From JACCUZ01 sp038246575 (GTDB taxonomy: Bacteria; Actinomycetota; Actinomycetes; JACCUZ01), in NCBI GenBank assembly GCA_038246575.1, contig JBBRVU010000094.1, forward strand, positions 1 through 15,141: DNA of 15,141 nt, written 5' to 3'. The notes under the pieces were generated by a model. It saw nothing but the letters and a program-made list of their open reading frames with translations. It ran no database searches and was not told where the DNA came from. Positions 1-6,390 of the stretch are shown in pieces. The position numbers and the translations under genes were made by a program. The first letter of the stretch is position 1, and each line of letters starts with the position of its first letter.

Positions 1-270
1 GAGGATGCCGGCCGAGACGACGCCGACCATCAGCCACCAGGCCCGGCGCTTGCGGCGGCGCAGCCCGTTCGCGAGGACGAGCTGGACGCCGGCCACCGCC
101 GCCCCGACCGAAAAGCTCACCGCGTCGGCGGCCGCATCCTCCGCGACGGAGTCGAAGTAGTGGTGCGACTGGGTGCGCACTATGCCGATGAGGGACACGA
201 CCGCGGTGATCCGCACCACCCAGGCGAGCACCGTCGGAGCAGCAGCGCCGGAGCGTAGGCCGAGCTTCAT
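1..270 (-). CDS. Partial multi-pass membrane protein, N-terminus (possible MprF/LysX-like phosphatidylglycerol lysyltransferase)
   Basis: Ninety codons are visible, starting with ATG at 268-270; the rest lies beyond the left edge. The start overlaps the stop of the upstream MFS gene as ATGA, so the two are probably translationally coupled. A hydrophobic segment at about residues 11-28 is followed by a polar stretch (SHHYFDSVAEDAAAD), a second hydrophobic segment and then the basic motif LRRRKRRAWW before a third membrane segment. A run of this kind, a TM helix ending in LRRRKRxAWW, occurs in the N-terminal membrane domains of actinobacterial LysX/MprF-like (DUF2156) proteins, which aminoacylate phosphatidylglycerol. 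That assignment is a resemblance only, because no catalytic domain is in view. A generic membrane protein is the alternative. Confidence 0.6.
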   Translation of the reverse strand, partial: MKLGLRSGAAAPTVLAWVVRITAVVSLIGIVRTQSHHYFDSVAEDAAADAVSFSVGAAVAGVQLVLANGLRRRKRRAWWLMVGVVSAGIL

Positions 271-1442
271 GGCTGGCTGGGCACGGCACGGCGCGCCCGC
301 TCAGCCGGCTGGTGCGGCGCGATGCGGATGCCGATGGCTGCAGTGAGCAGCAGGACCGGCACGACAAGGAACGCGGTGTGCAACCCGACCTGGTCCGCGA
401 TCGCCCCGAGGCCGAACGGTCCGGCACCGGAGGCCAGGGCGGCGCCGAGGCCGACGCGGGCGCTCGCCTGGTCCGGCCGGCCCGCCGAGGCGTCGATCGC
501 CCGGGCCAGGCCGAGCGGGAAGTAGAGCGCCACTCCGAGGCCGCAGGCCAGCAGGCCGGTGACGGCCAGCGCCGGCACGGTGGAGCTCCAGAACAAGGCG
601 AACCCGAGGGCGTTGAGCGCGAGCGCGCCGTAGAGCAGCCGGTCCAGTGGCAGCCGCAGCGCGAGACGCCCACCCGCGGTCCGGCCCACGAACATGCCGA
701 GCACCAGAGCGGTCACGGCAGCGGACGACGTCGCGCGGGAGAGGTCCGCCCGCTGGTGGAGCAGGTCGGCCGCCCACAGAATCATGCAGAACTCCACCCC
801 GATGCCGGCCGTGACGACGACCCAGCTCACCCAGTAGCGGCGGGAGAGCCGGCTGGCGGAGCCGCCCACGCGAGAGGGGGCGCGGTCGCGGACGGGTGGC
901 ATGCCCCGGCCGATGAGGGCGAGCACCAGCACAGCGGGAACGACGACCAGCACTGCCGGACGCCAGGACCCCAGCGCGAGGGAGGCCCCGACCGCGAGCG
1001 GCGCGAGCGTGCCCACGCCGGCCGCGACCGCGTTGGCCTCGGTGATGGCCGCTGCGCCGCCCGGCCCGTGCGCGGCCGACAGGACGGTCGCGCTGCACGT
1101 CACGATCAGCGAACCGCCCAGCGAGGCGACGAACGCACCGGCCAGCGTGAACGGCAGCACGGTGAAGGTCGTCAGCGTGACGACGCCGACGCAGAGCAGC
1201 GCCATGCCCACCCAGATCAGCCGGACCCTGCCGAAGCGAGCCGCCAGCTGCGCGACGAACAGCGCGCTGAGCAGTGCACCCGTTGCCAGCGCCGTCCCGT
1301 GCAGGCCACCGATCGTCCGGCTGAAGCCCTGCTCGTCTCGCAACAGGGTCAGCGCGGGACCGAAGGCGTAGATGAACCAGCCGTACGTGCCCAGCTGTGC
1401 GTACGTCAGCCAGGTACGGCTGTCGCGAACGAGTCGCGTCAC
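267..1442 (-). CDS. MFS-type permease, 12-TM
   Basis: A 391-aa hydrophobic protein with about twelve membrane segments, in the usual size range for the major facilitator superfamily. Loops such as QLAARFGRVRLIWVG after the second helix and GRTAGGRLALRLPLDRLL after about the eighth match the two MFS inter-helix A-like motifs (G-x3-D/G-R/K-x-G-R/K). I take GTG at 1440-1442 as the start: it gives a GTGA overlap with the serC stop. A longer reading from ATG at 1475 would overlap serC by 37 bp and add only a basic, non-conserved leader. Its own stop overlaps the next gene as ATGA, so serC, this gene and the partial gene to its left look like one operon. The substrate cannot be read from the sequence; co-transcription with serC is suggestive of amino-acid or metabolite export but proves nothing. 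Confidence 0.85.
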   Translation of the reverse strand: MTRLVRDSRTWLTYAQLGTYGWFIYAFGPALTLLRDEQGFSRTIGGLHGTALATGALLSALFVAQLAARFGRVRLIWVGMALLCVGVVTLTTFTVLPFTLAGAFVASLGGSLIVTCSATVLSAAHGPGGAAAITEANAVAAGVGTLAPLAVGASLALGSWRPAVLVVVPAVLVLALIGRGMPPVRDRAPSRVGGSASRLSRRYWVSWVVVTAGIGVEFCMILWAADLLHQRADLSRATSSAAVTALVLGMFVGRTAGGRLALRLPLDRLLYGALALNALGFALFWSSTVPALAVTGLLACGLGVALYFPLGLARAIDASAGRPDQASARVGLGAALASGAGPFGLGAIADQVGLHTAFLVVPVLLLTAAIGIRIAPHQPAERARRAVPSQP

Positions 1443-2563
1443 GCCGCCAGCGACCCCACGACGTGGTCGATGCACTCGGTGAGGGCTTCGACGTCGCCCG
1501 GCTCGACGGCAGGGAACATCGCGATGCGCAGCTGGTTGCGTCCGAGCTTCCGGTAGGGCTCGGTGTCGACGATCCCGTTGGCGCGCAGCACCTTCGCGAC
1601 GGCCGACGCGTCGACCTCGTCGCTGAAGTCGATCGTGGCGACGACGGCCGACCGCTGCTCGGGGTCAGTCACGAATGGCGTGGCGTAGTCCGACTTCTCG
1701 GCCCAGGTGTAGAGCCTGCCTGACGAGTCGGCGGTCCGCTGCGTCGCCCACTTGAGGCCGCCCAGGTCGTTGAACCACTCCACCTGCTCGGCGAGCAGGA
1801 ACAGCGTTGCGAGGGCCGGAGTGTTGTAGGTCTGCTCCAACCGGGAGTTGTCGATCGCGATCTGCAGGTCGCTGAAGGCCGGCACCCAGCGGCCGGTCGC
1901 CTGCACCTCGCCCACCCGCTCGATCGCCGCGGGAGACATCAGCGCGAGCCACAGCCCGCCGTCGGAGGCGAAGGACTTCTGCGGTGCGAAGTAGTAGGCG
2001 TCGGTCTCGCTGACGTCGACCGGGAGGCCGCCGGCCCCGGAGGTGGCGTCGACAAGGACGAGCGCGCCGTCGTCGGTGCCCTCGGGGCGCCGGATCGGCA
2101 TGGCCACACCGGTCGACGTCTCGTTGTGGGTCAAGGCGTACGCGTCGACGCCCTCCTCCGCCCGGGCGGCCGGGTGGGTGCCCGGCGCGGACTCGACCAC
2201 GGACGGGTCGGCGAGGAACGGCGCAGCCTTGCTGGCGGCGGCGAACTTCGAGGAGAACTCGCCGAACACCAGGTGCTGCGAGCGCTCGCGGACGAGGTTG
2301 AGCACCGCGATGTCCCAGAAGGCCGTGGTGCCGCCGTTGCCGAGCACGACCTCGTACCCGTCCGGAAGGGCGAACAGGTCCGAGATCCCGGCGCGGACGC
2401 GACGTACGACGTCCTTGACGGTCTTCTGCCGGTGCGACGTCCCGAGGTAGGTCGGGGCGCTGGCCAGCAAGGCGTCGAGCGCCTCCGGCCGGACCTTGGA
2501 CGGCCCGGAGCCGAAACGTCCGTCGGCGGGCTTGAGCGAGTCGGGGATGACGATGTCTGACAC
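1439..2563 (-). CDS. serC: Phosphoserine aminotransferase (SerC, actinobacterial type)
   Basis: A 374-aa PLP-dependent enzyme converting 3-phosphohydroxypyruvate and glutamate to O-phosphoserine and 2-oxoglutarate, the second step of serine synthesis (also used in PLP synthesis in some bacteria). The N-terminus carries DGRFGSGPSKVRPEAL, the family's substrate-binding start; GNGGTTAFWD (about 75-84) is a phosphate-binding loop; VDATSGAGGLPVD (171-183) holds the PLP-contacting Asp; and K196 in FAPQKSFASDGG is the Schiff-base lysine. I place the start at GTG 2561-2563, because an upstream ATG at 2641 would overlap the citrate synthase gene and add a non-conserved leader. A TACCCT box ends 7 nt before this GTG, so the mRNA may be leaderless. 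The stop overlaps the MFS start. The family call is firm. Confidence 0.95.
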   Translation of the reverse strand: MSDIVIPDSLKPADGRFGSGPSKVRPEALDALLASAPTYLGTSHRQKTVKDVVRRVRAGISDLFALPDGYEVVLGNGGTTAFWDIAVLNLVRERSQHLVFGEFSSKFAAASKAAPFLADPSVVESAPGTHPAARAEEGVDAYALTHNETSTGVAMPIRRPEGTDDGALVLVDATSGAGGLPVDVSETDAYYFAPQKSFASDGGLWLALMSPAAIERVGEVQATGRWVPAFSDLQIAIDNSRLEQTYNTPALATLFLLAEQVEWFNDLGGLKWATQRTADSSGRLYTWAEKSDYATPFVTDPEQRSAVVATIDFSDEVDASAVAKVLRANGIVDTEPYRKLGRNQLRIAMFPAVEPGDVEALTECIDHVVGSLAA

Positions 2564-2570
2564 GTCGCCC

Positions 2571-2576
2571 AGGGTA
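2571..2576 (-). promoter_or_regulatory. Candidate -10 box for a leaderless serC transcript
   Basis: On the minus strand TACCCT fits the actinobacterial TANNNT -10 element and ends 7 nt before the GTG start of serC. That spacing would put the transcription start on the start codon itself. No convincing Shine-Dalgarno sequence lies upstream of the GTG, which fits leaderless translation. No good -35 is visible; its expected place lies within a GC-rich inverted repeat. Confidence 0.45.
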
Positions 2577-2582
2577 GGCGGA

Positions 2583-2604
2583 CGGCCCCGGCTGCACGGG
2601 GCCG
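2583..2604 (-). terminator. GC-rich hairpin between citrate synthase and serC (possible terminator)
   Basis: CGGCCCCG at 2583-2590 and CGGGGCCG at 2597-2604 form a perfect 8-bp stem with a 6-nt loop. It starts 18 nt past the citrate synthase stop and sits just upstream of the serC -10 box. There is no U-tract, so termination is an inference from position and stem strength, as is common in high-GC actinomycetes. Confidence 0.4.
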
Positions 2605-2621
2605 CCCGGATGACGGACCGG

Positions 2622-3722
2622 TCAGCCGGTCCAACCGGCAACGTCGGCGGCCGGGCGCGGTCCTTGACCGATGTAGCGCGCGGAGGGGCGGATCAGCCGG
2701 CCGGTGCGCTTCTGCTCGAGGATGTGCGCCGCCCAGCCGGCGGTGCGCGCGCAGGTGAACATCGGGGTGAACATGTTCGGCGGGACCTCGGCGAAGTCGA
2801 GCATCACGGCGGCCCAGAACTCGACGTTCGTCTCGAGCACCCGGTCCGGTCGGCGCGATCGCAGCTCCTCCAGCGCCGCCTTCTCCAGCGCCGCCGCTAT
2901 CTCGTACCGCGGGGCGCCCAGCTCGTGCGCGGTGCGCCGCAGGACGCGGGCCCGGGGGTCCTCAGCCCGATAGACCCGGTGCCCGAAACCCATCAGGCGC
3001 TCGCCGCGGTCGAGGACTCCTCGCACGTAGGCCCCGGCGTCGCCGGTGCGCTCGACACCTTCGAGCATGTGCAGCACCCGCGAGGGTGCCCCGCCGTGCA
3101 GCGGGCCGGACATCGCACCGACCGCCCCGGACAGGCAGGCCGCGACATCGGCGCCGGTCGAGGCGATCACCCGGGCGGTGAAGGTCGAAGCGTTCATGCC
3201 GTGCTCGGCAGCACTGATCCAGTAGGCGTCGACGGCCTGCACGTGCTTGGGGTCCGGATCGCCCCGCCAGCGGATCATGAACCGTTCGGTGATGGTCCGC
3301 GCCTTGTCCACCTCGGCCTGCGGCACCATCGGGTGCCCGAGCCCGCGAGCGGACTGCGCCACGAAGGACAGCGCCATCACCGACGCGCGCGCCAGGTCGT
3401 CGCGAGCCTCGGCCTCGTCGATGTCGAGCAGCTGGCGGAAGCCCCACGCCGGAGCGAGCATGGCCAACGCGCTCTGGACGTCGACCCGCACGTCACCCGA
3501 GTGGACCGGCAGCGGGAACGGCTCGGCCGGCGGCAACCCCGGGTTGACCTCGTTGTCGACGAGCAGGCCCCAGACGTTGCCGAAGGACATGTGCCCGACC
3601 AGGTCCTCGATGTCCACACCGCGGTAGCGCAGCGAGCCCCCGTCGCGGTCCGGTTCGGCGATGTGGGTCTCGAAGGCGATGACGCCCTCGAGCCCTGGCT
3701 TGAGTTCGGAGTCGGTCGTCAT
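2622..3722 (-). CDS. Citrate synthase 2 (CitA-type)
   Basis: A 366-aa enzyme condensing acetyl-CoA with oxaloacetate to citrate. Family landmarks are AEHGMNASTF (H174), GPLHGGAPSRVL (H209), the catalytic loop MGFGHRVYRAEDPRA (H248) and CARTAGWAAHILEQ (R326, substrate carboxylate binding). The position of the usual catalytic Asp (NVDF in other citrate synthases) is Glu here (NVEF, E301). I recall the same from other actinobacterial short-form citrate synthases such as mycobacterial CitA, so it is probably a subfamily trait. I choose ATG 3720-3722 because a GAGGAG Shine-Dalgarno lies about 6 nt upstream and MTTDSELKPGLEGVIAFETH is the conserved beginning; a longer reading to 3824 adds only basic low-complexity residues. 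It is divergent from pdxH across a 169-bp shared upstream region, where I see only weak promoter matches (GACAAT on the minus strand near 3777-3782). Confidence 0.93.
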   Translation of the reverse strand: MTTDSELKPGLEGVIAFETHIAEPDRDGGSLRYRGVDIEDLVGHMSFGNVWGLLVDNEVNPGLPPAEPFPLPVHSGDVRVDVQSALAMLAPAWGFRQLLDIDEAEARDDLARASVMALSFVAQSARGLGHPMVPQAEVDKARTITERFMIRWRGDPDPKHVQAVDAYWISAAEHGMNASTFTARVIASTGADVAACLSGAVGAMSGPLHGGAPSRVLHMLEGVERTGDAGAYVRGVLDRGERLMGFGHRVYRAEDPRARVLRRTAHELGAPRYEIAAALEKAALEELRSRRPDRVLETNVEFWAAVMLDFAEVPPNMFTPMFTCARTAGWAAHILEQKRTGRLIRPSARYIGQGPRPAADVAGWTG

Positions 3723-3891
3723 CGTCGCTCCTCGGGTCTGAGCACGGCAGGGGTGCTGGTGCTGGTCGCGAGTCCCGCATTGTCGCCTACCTCGCGTCCC
3801 CTGCCCATCCCACCACGGTGACACGCATCGGTGTAGTGGTTGCGCTGGACGAGAACGTTGGGGCCGGGGTCGCCCGTGCCAGAGTGGAGCT

Positions 3892-4539
3892 GTGCCGCCT
3901 CCCGACCTCGCCGCTATGCGCCGCCGCTACGAGGGCCTGGGTCTCGACGAGGCCGTGGCACCGGCCGACCCGTTCGAGCTGTTCTCGCAGTGGTTTGCCG
4001 ACGCCGTCGCGGCTGATGTCCCCGAGCCGAACGCGATGGTGCTCGCGACCGTCTCCGAGGGCGGCTGGCCACAGGCGCGCACGGTGCTGCTCAAGGGCTA
4101 CGACGCGGCGGGGCTGCGGTTCTTCACCAACACCCGCTCGGCCAAGGGCCAGCAGCTGGCGGTCTCGGCGCGGGTCGCGCTGGTGTTCCCGTGGCACGTC
4201 GTCGCCCGGCAGGTCCGCGTCGTCGGCGCGACCGAGGAGCTCGGTGCGCCCGAGGTCGCGGAGTACTTCGCCGGTCGCCCCCGCGAGTCCCAGCTCGGCG
4301 CCTGGGCCAGCCCGCAGTCCTCGGTCGTTGCCTCGCGCGCCGAGTTGGACCGGCTGCTCGCCGCCGCCGAGGAGCGGTTCCCGGAGGGGGCGGACGTACC
4401 GGTTCCGCCGGGCTGGAGTGGTTATCGGGTGCGGCCGCACGAGTGGGAGTTCTGGGCCGGACGTCCCGGCCGGCTGCACGACCGGCTGCGCTACCGGCGT
4501 ACGCCGGATCGATGGACCCGGGACCGGCTCGCCCCTTGA
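3892..4539 (+). CDS. pdxH: Pyridoxamine 5'-phosphate oxidase
   Basis: A 215-aa FMN-dependent oxidase making pyridoxal 5'-phosphate from pyridoxine or pyridoxamine phosphate. It shows the full family order: an N-terminal substrate-binding region (MRRRYEGLGLDE), the FMN-binding strands ARTVLLKGYDAAGLRFFTN (about 63-81) and SAKGQQL, FPWHVVARQVRV, RPRESQLGAWASPQSS, and the C-terminal dimerisation motif PHEWEFWAGRPGRLHDRLRY with the catalytic-site Arg and His. The GTG start at 3892-3894 has GGAG about 4 nt upstream, and the length is normal for the family. A PLP producer close to SerC, a PLP enzyme, is a sensible neighbourhood, although the two are transcribed in opposite directions. Confidence 0.95.
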   Translation: MPPPDLAAMRRRYEGLGLDEAVAPADPFELFSQWFADAVAADVPEPNAMVLATVSEGGWPQARTVLLKGYDAAGLRFFTNTRSAKGQQLAVSARVALVFPWHVVARQVRVVGATEELGAPEVAEYFAGRPRESQLGAWASPQSSVVASRAELDRLLAAAEERFPEGADVPVPPGWSGYRVRPHEWEFWAGRPGRLHDRLRYRRTPDRWTRDRLAP

Positions 4540-4563
4540 CGGCGGACGGCCCCGGACAAGCAG

Positions 4564-4616
4564 CGACCCGCGGGCCGTCGCGTGGAGGGGACGTCTCCTC
4601 CACAGCCCGCGGGTCG
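4564..4616. terminator. Two-tier long hairpin, probable bidirectional terminator
   Basis: The outer arms 4564-4575 and 4605-4616 are perfectly complementary over 12 bp (CGACCCGCGGGC and its complement). Inside, GTGGAGG at 4582-4588 pairs with CCTCCAC at 4597-4603, and two more pairs (one G-U) close a 4-nt ACGT loop. It lies 24 nt past the pdxH stop. Read on the minus strand, the stem is followed by the moderately T-rich CTGCTTGTCC, so it may also end the minus-strand micro-transcript described separately. It lacks a classical U-tract on the plus side. Confidence 0.6.
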
Positions 4617-4692
4617 GGTGACTGCCTGGGATTCGCCGGCCATGAACTGGCACGGAACCGGTGATCTCACGGCGTCGGTTCTGCTCAAGGCG

Positions 4693-4731
4693 CTAGCTGA
4701 CAGCCACCTCACGCGTCCTGCAAGTACTCAA
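4693..4731 (-). CDS. Putative micropeptide, 12 aa from TTG (or 18 aa from ATG at 4749)
   Basis: A near-perfect Shine-Dalgarno, GGAGGTGG (4740-4747, minus strand), is followed 8 nt later by TTG at 4729-4731. That opens MSTCRTREVAVS, ending in TAG at 4693-4695. An in-frame ATG at 4747-4749 would give MEVVHKLSTCRTREVAVS but overlaps the Shine-Dalgarno, so the TTG is the better-placed start. It is too short for statistical support and I know no named family for it. The case rests on the promoter, ribosome site and terminator around it. It could be a leader-type peptide whose translation affects folding of the RNA behind it. Confidence 0.35.
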   Translation of the reverse strand: MSTCRTREVAVS

Positions 4732-4762
4732 CTTATGGACCACCTCCATTCCGTGTGCTTCG

Positions 4763-4791
4763 ACGGTACGTCGGGGGACGCCTCTCGACAA
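4763..4791 (-). promoter_or_regulatory. Consensus-like housekeeping promoter (minus strand)
   Basis: TTGTCG at 4786-4791 and TACCGT at 4763-4768 on the minus strand are separated by exactly 17 nt. Both fit the actinobacterial housekeeping sigma-factor elements (TTGnnn / TAnnnT). The predicted start is around 4756, only some 10 nt before the GGAGGTGG ribosome site. This is one of the best promoter matches in the window, and it has no annotated gene behind it. Confidence 0.55.
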
Positions 4792-4858
4792 CGGAATTGG
4801 CCGATTGTCATCCGGCGTTTCTCCGCCTATCGGTACCGGACCGCGGCGGCGTGCCGGG

Positions 4859-5632
4859 TCAGCTCGGTCGGAGGGCGATCCAGGTCGCCTCAGCACGTCC
4901 GACGACCCGCCCATCCGGGTCGTACGCCGTGCTGGCCGCGAAGGTCTTGCGGCCCTCGGTCCCCAGCACCCTGGCCACGACGACACACCGCTCGCCCGGC
5001 AGCGGCCGCGCGTCAACGGCAGCCGTGATCCGTCCGAGCACCATCGGGCGGGCCGCCAGGTTGCTGGTCCAGCCGCTGGGGCAGTCCAGGGCGGCCCAGA
5101 CCAGGGCGTACGCCGCGTGGCCGTCGGCGTCGGTCACCGACTCGTCCGGGGTCCAGGTGCAGGCCACCCGGTCGTCCGCGTCGCTGCCCAGTGAGTCGCT
5201 CACCCGGCCGGGCCGCAGGCGCATCCCGTCGACGAGCGGCCGGTCGGTGCCGCACACGAAGCAGCCCGGGAAGGGGTGCGCGGACAGCCCGGCGTAACGC
5301 GCCTCGGCCTCGCGGGCGATGCCCACGCTGACCGGTTGGACCGGGACGCGGGTCAGATCCCCGCTCTCTGCCGTGGCGATGACCGCACCACCGAAGGCTG
5401 CCGTCACCCGCCCGTCGTCCTCGGCGGCCAGGTCGAGGGGCAGGTCCAGCGGAGGCGGCTCCCGCAGCGTCACCGTCACGGCCGCCGACGCGCTCGACGT
5501 CGGCCGTCCGGGCTGCTCCCCGCGGCCGAGCAGGAAGTGCTCGGCCAGCCGACCGGCGGTGTATCCGCCGTTGCCGGACCCCGGTGGTCCGTTGAACCGG
5601 GCCGGCACGACGAGCTGAGGCAGGGCGGTCAT
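4859..5632 (-). CDS. Hotdog-fold thioesterase-like protein
   Basis: A 257-aa protein beginning MTALPQLVVPARFNGPPGSGNGGYTAG. The PARFxGPPxSxNGGY start and the central FPGCFVCGTDRPLVDGMRL segment (a CxxC pair) followed by YALVWAALDCPSGW are features I associate with an actinobacterial family usually annotated as hypothetical or thioesterase-like, with two hotdog-like halves. The second half contains ARPMVLGRITAAVDARPLPGERCVVVARVLG, typical hotdog strand spacing. The reaction and substrate are unknown; acyl-CoA hydrolysis or dehydration is the usual inference. ATG 5630-5632 fits the conserved N-terminus, whereas an open reading to 5968 would run into the neighbouring glycosylase gene. No clear Shine-Dalgarno is seen. 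It lies 62 bp downstream of udgX on the same strand. Confidence 0.65.
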   Translation of the reverse strand: MTALPQLVVPARFNGPPGSGNGGYTAGRLAEHFLLGRGEQPGRPTSSASAAVTVTLREPPPLDLPLDLAAEDDGRVTAAFGGAVIATAESGDLTRVPVQPVSVGIAREAEARYAGLSAHPFPGCFVCGTDRPLVDGMRLRPGRVSDSLGSDADDRVACTWTPDESVTDADGHAAYALVWAALDCPSGWTSNLAARPMVLGRITAAVDARPLPGERCVVVARVLGTEGRKTFAASTAYDPDGRVVGRAEATWIALRPS

Positions 5633-5669
5633 CGGACGTTCGGCGGGGGTCGAGGCGTCACGGTCATCG

Positions 5670-5692
5670 ACCCTAGGCCGCCCTCGGTAGGT
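5670..5692 (-). promoter_or_regulatory. Possible promoter for the thioesterase-like gene
   Basis: On the minus strand TAGGGT (5670-5675) fits TANNNT. CTGACG about 17 nt upstream, overlapping the end of udgX, is a weak -35. It would give an untranslated leader of about 30 nt. Only the -10 is a good match. Confidence 0.3.
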
Positions 5693-5694
5693 CG

Positions 5695-6321
5695 TCAGGC
5701 CAGGGCGCCCGCGGCGACGCGCAGGTCTGCGACGAGAGCGGCGTAGGCCTCGTCGCGGGAGGCGTCCGGGGTCCGCAGCACGGCCGAGGGATGCACGGTG
5801 ACCAGAAAGGCGCGGCCGCCCAACGTGGTCTGCCTGGTCAGGATCGCGCCGCGGTCCTTGGTGACCCGGATGTCCGGCCCGAGAAGCGACTTTGCGGCGG
5901 TCGCACCGAGCACGACGATCACCTCGGGGTCCACGAGTCGCAGCTCGGCGGCCAGCCACGGCTTGCACGCCTCGATGTGAGCGCGGTCCGGGGTCTGGTG
6001 GATGCGCCGCTTGCCCGGGCCGTCCTGGCTGAACCGGAAGTGCTTGACCGCGTTGGTCACATACACCTCGCCGCGGTCGAGGCCGGCGTCGTCGACCGCC
6101 CTCTGCAGCAGCCTGCCGGCGGGGCCGACGAAAGGGATGCCGGTCCGGTCCTCCTGGTCGCCCGGCTGCTCACCGACCAGCGCGACCCGGGCCTGCGGGG
6201 CCCCGGCAGAGAACACCGTCTGGGTGGCGCCGTCGGCCAGCTCGCAACCCCGACACCCGCTGGCGGCGCTCCGCAGGCCGTCCAGGTCCGCTGCCGGCGG
6301 GACGAACTGCGCGGCGCTCAC
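5695..6321 (-). CDS. udgX: UdgX-type uracil-DNA glycosylase (covalent uracil-DNA binder)
   Basis: A 208-aa member of the family 4-like UDG superfamily. It has GEQPGDQED (50-58), GIPFVGPAGRLL (61-72), TNAVKHFRF (89-97), the insertion KRRIH (104-108) and VTVHPSAVLR (174-183). The KRRIH loop is diagnostic of UdgX, in which the His (H109 in the Mycobacterium smegmatis protein, H108 here) forms a covalent bond to the abasic sugar after uracil excision. Only three cysteines are present (C23, C26, C119). Family 4 enzymes use four for the Fe-S cluster; the fourth position is H94 here, as I recall for UdgX. The start is GTG 6319-6321. A TAGCGT -10 box ends 6 nt upstream, so translation may be leaderless. 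It is divergent from the DtxR-type regulator gene, with 69 bp between the two starts. Confidence 0.9.
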   Translation of the reverse strand: MSAAQFVPPAADLDGLRSAASGCRGCELADGATQTVFSAGAPQARVALVGEQPGDQEDRTGIPFVGPAGRLLQRAVDDAGLDRGEVYVTNAVKHFRFSQDGPGKRRIHQTPDRAHIEACKPWLAAELRLVDPEVIVVLGATAAKSLLGPDIRVTKDRGAILTRQTTLGGRAFLVTVHPSAVLRTPDASRDEAYAALVADLRVAAGALA

Positions 6322-6327
6322 TCCTGC

Positions 6328-6333
6328 ACGCTA
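6328..6333 (-). promoter_or_regulatory. Candidate -10 box for leaderless udgX
   Basis: TAGCGT on the minus strand fits TANNNT and ends 6 nt before the GTG start, placing the transcription start at or beside the start codon. The only ribosome-site-like sequence (AGGA) abuts the GTG directly, which is too close to serve. No clear -35 is visible. Confidence 0.4.
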
Positions 6334-6390
6334 GCCGCGGACCGGAGACGAAAGAACCCGCGCTGATGCTGCGTGCGCGACAATGAGCGG

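Larger units (their letters stand above)
4555..4757 (-). ncRNA. Candidate short transcript of about 200 nt in the pdxH-thioesterase gap
   Basis: This stretch has its own minus-strand promoter, a Shine-Dalgarno plus tiny ORF, and a strong terminal hairpin, with nothing downstream but the antisense 3' end of pdxH. A middle hairpin can form from GAACCG/CGGTTC (about 4658-4684), with GTG-AGAT-CAC inside it. Ends are estimates: start about 7 nt past the -10 box, end just after the 4564-4616 hairpin. I do not recognise it as a known RNA family. It could be a small RNA, a dual-function RNA with a micropeptide, or the relic of a leader that lost its structural gene. Confidence 0.45.

Noticed and set aside
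312..1556. Long plus-strand open frame opposite the MFS and serC genes
   Set aside because: Its product is rich in Arg, Gln, Glu and Gly with no domain features. It is the mirror of high third-position GC in the true minus-strand genes.
2496..3821. Long plus-strand open frame opposite citrate synthase
   Set aside because: Antisense artefact over a confidently identified enzyme; composition is His/Arg/Gly-rich and featureless.
3723..3824. N-terminal extension of citrate synthase
   Set aside because: The GAGGAG site before ATG 3722 and the conserved MTTDSELKPGLEG start decide against it.
5633..5968. N-terminal extension of the thioesterase-like gene
   Set aside because: It would overlap most of udgX and adds a basic low-complexity leader; the conserved protein begins at 5632.
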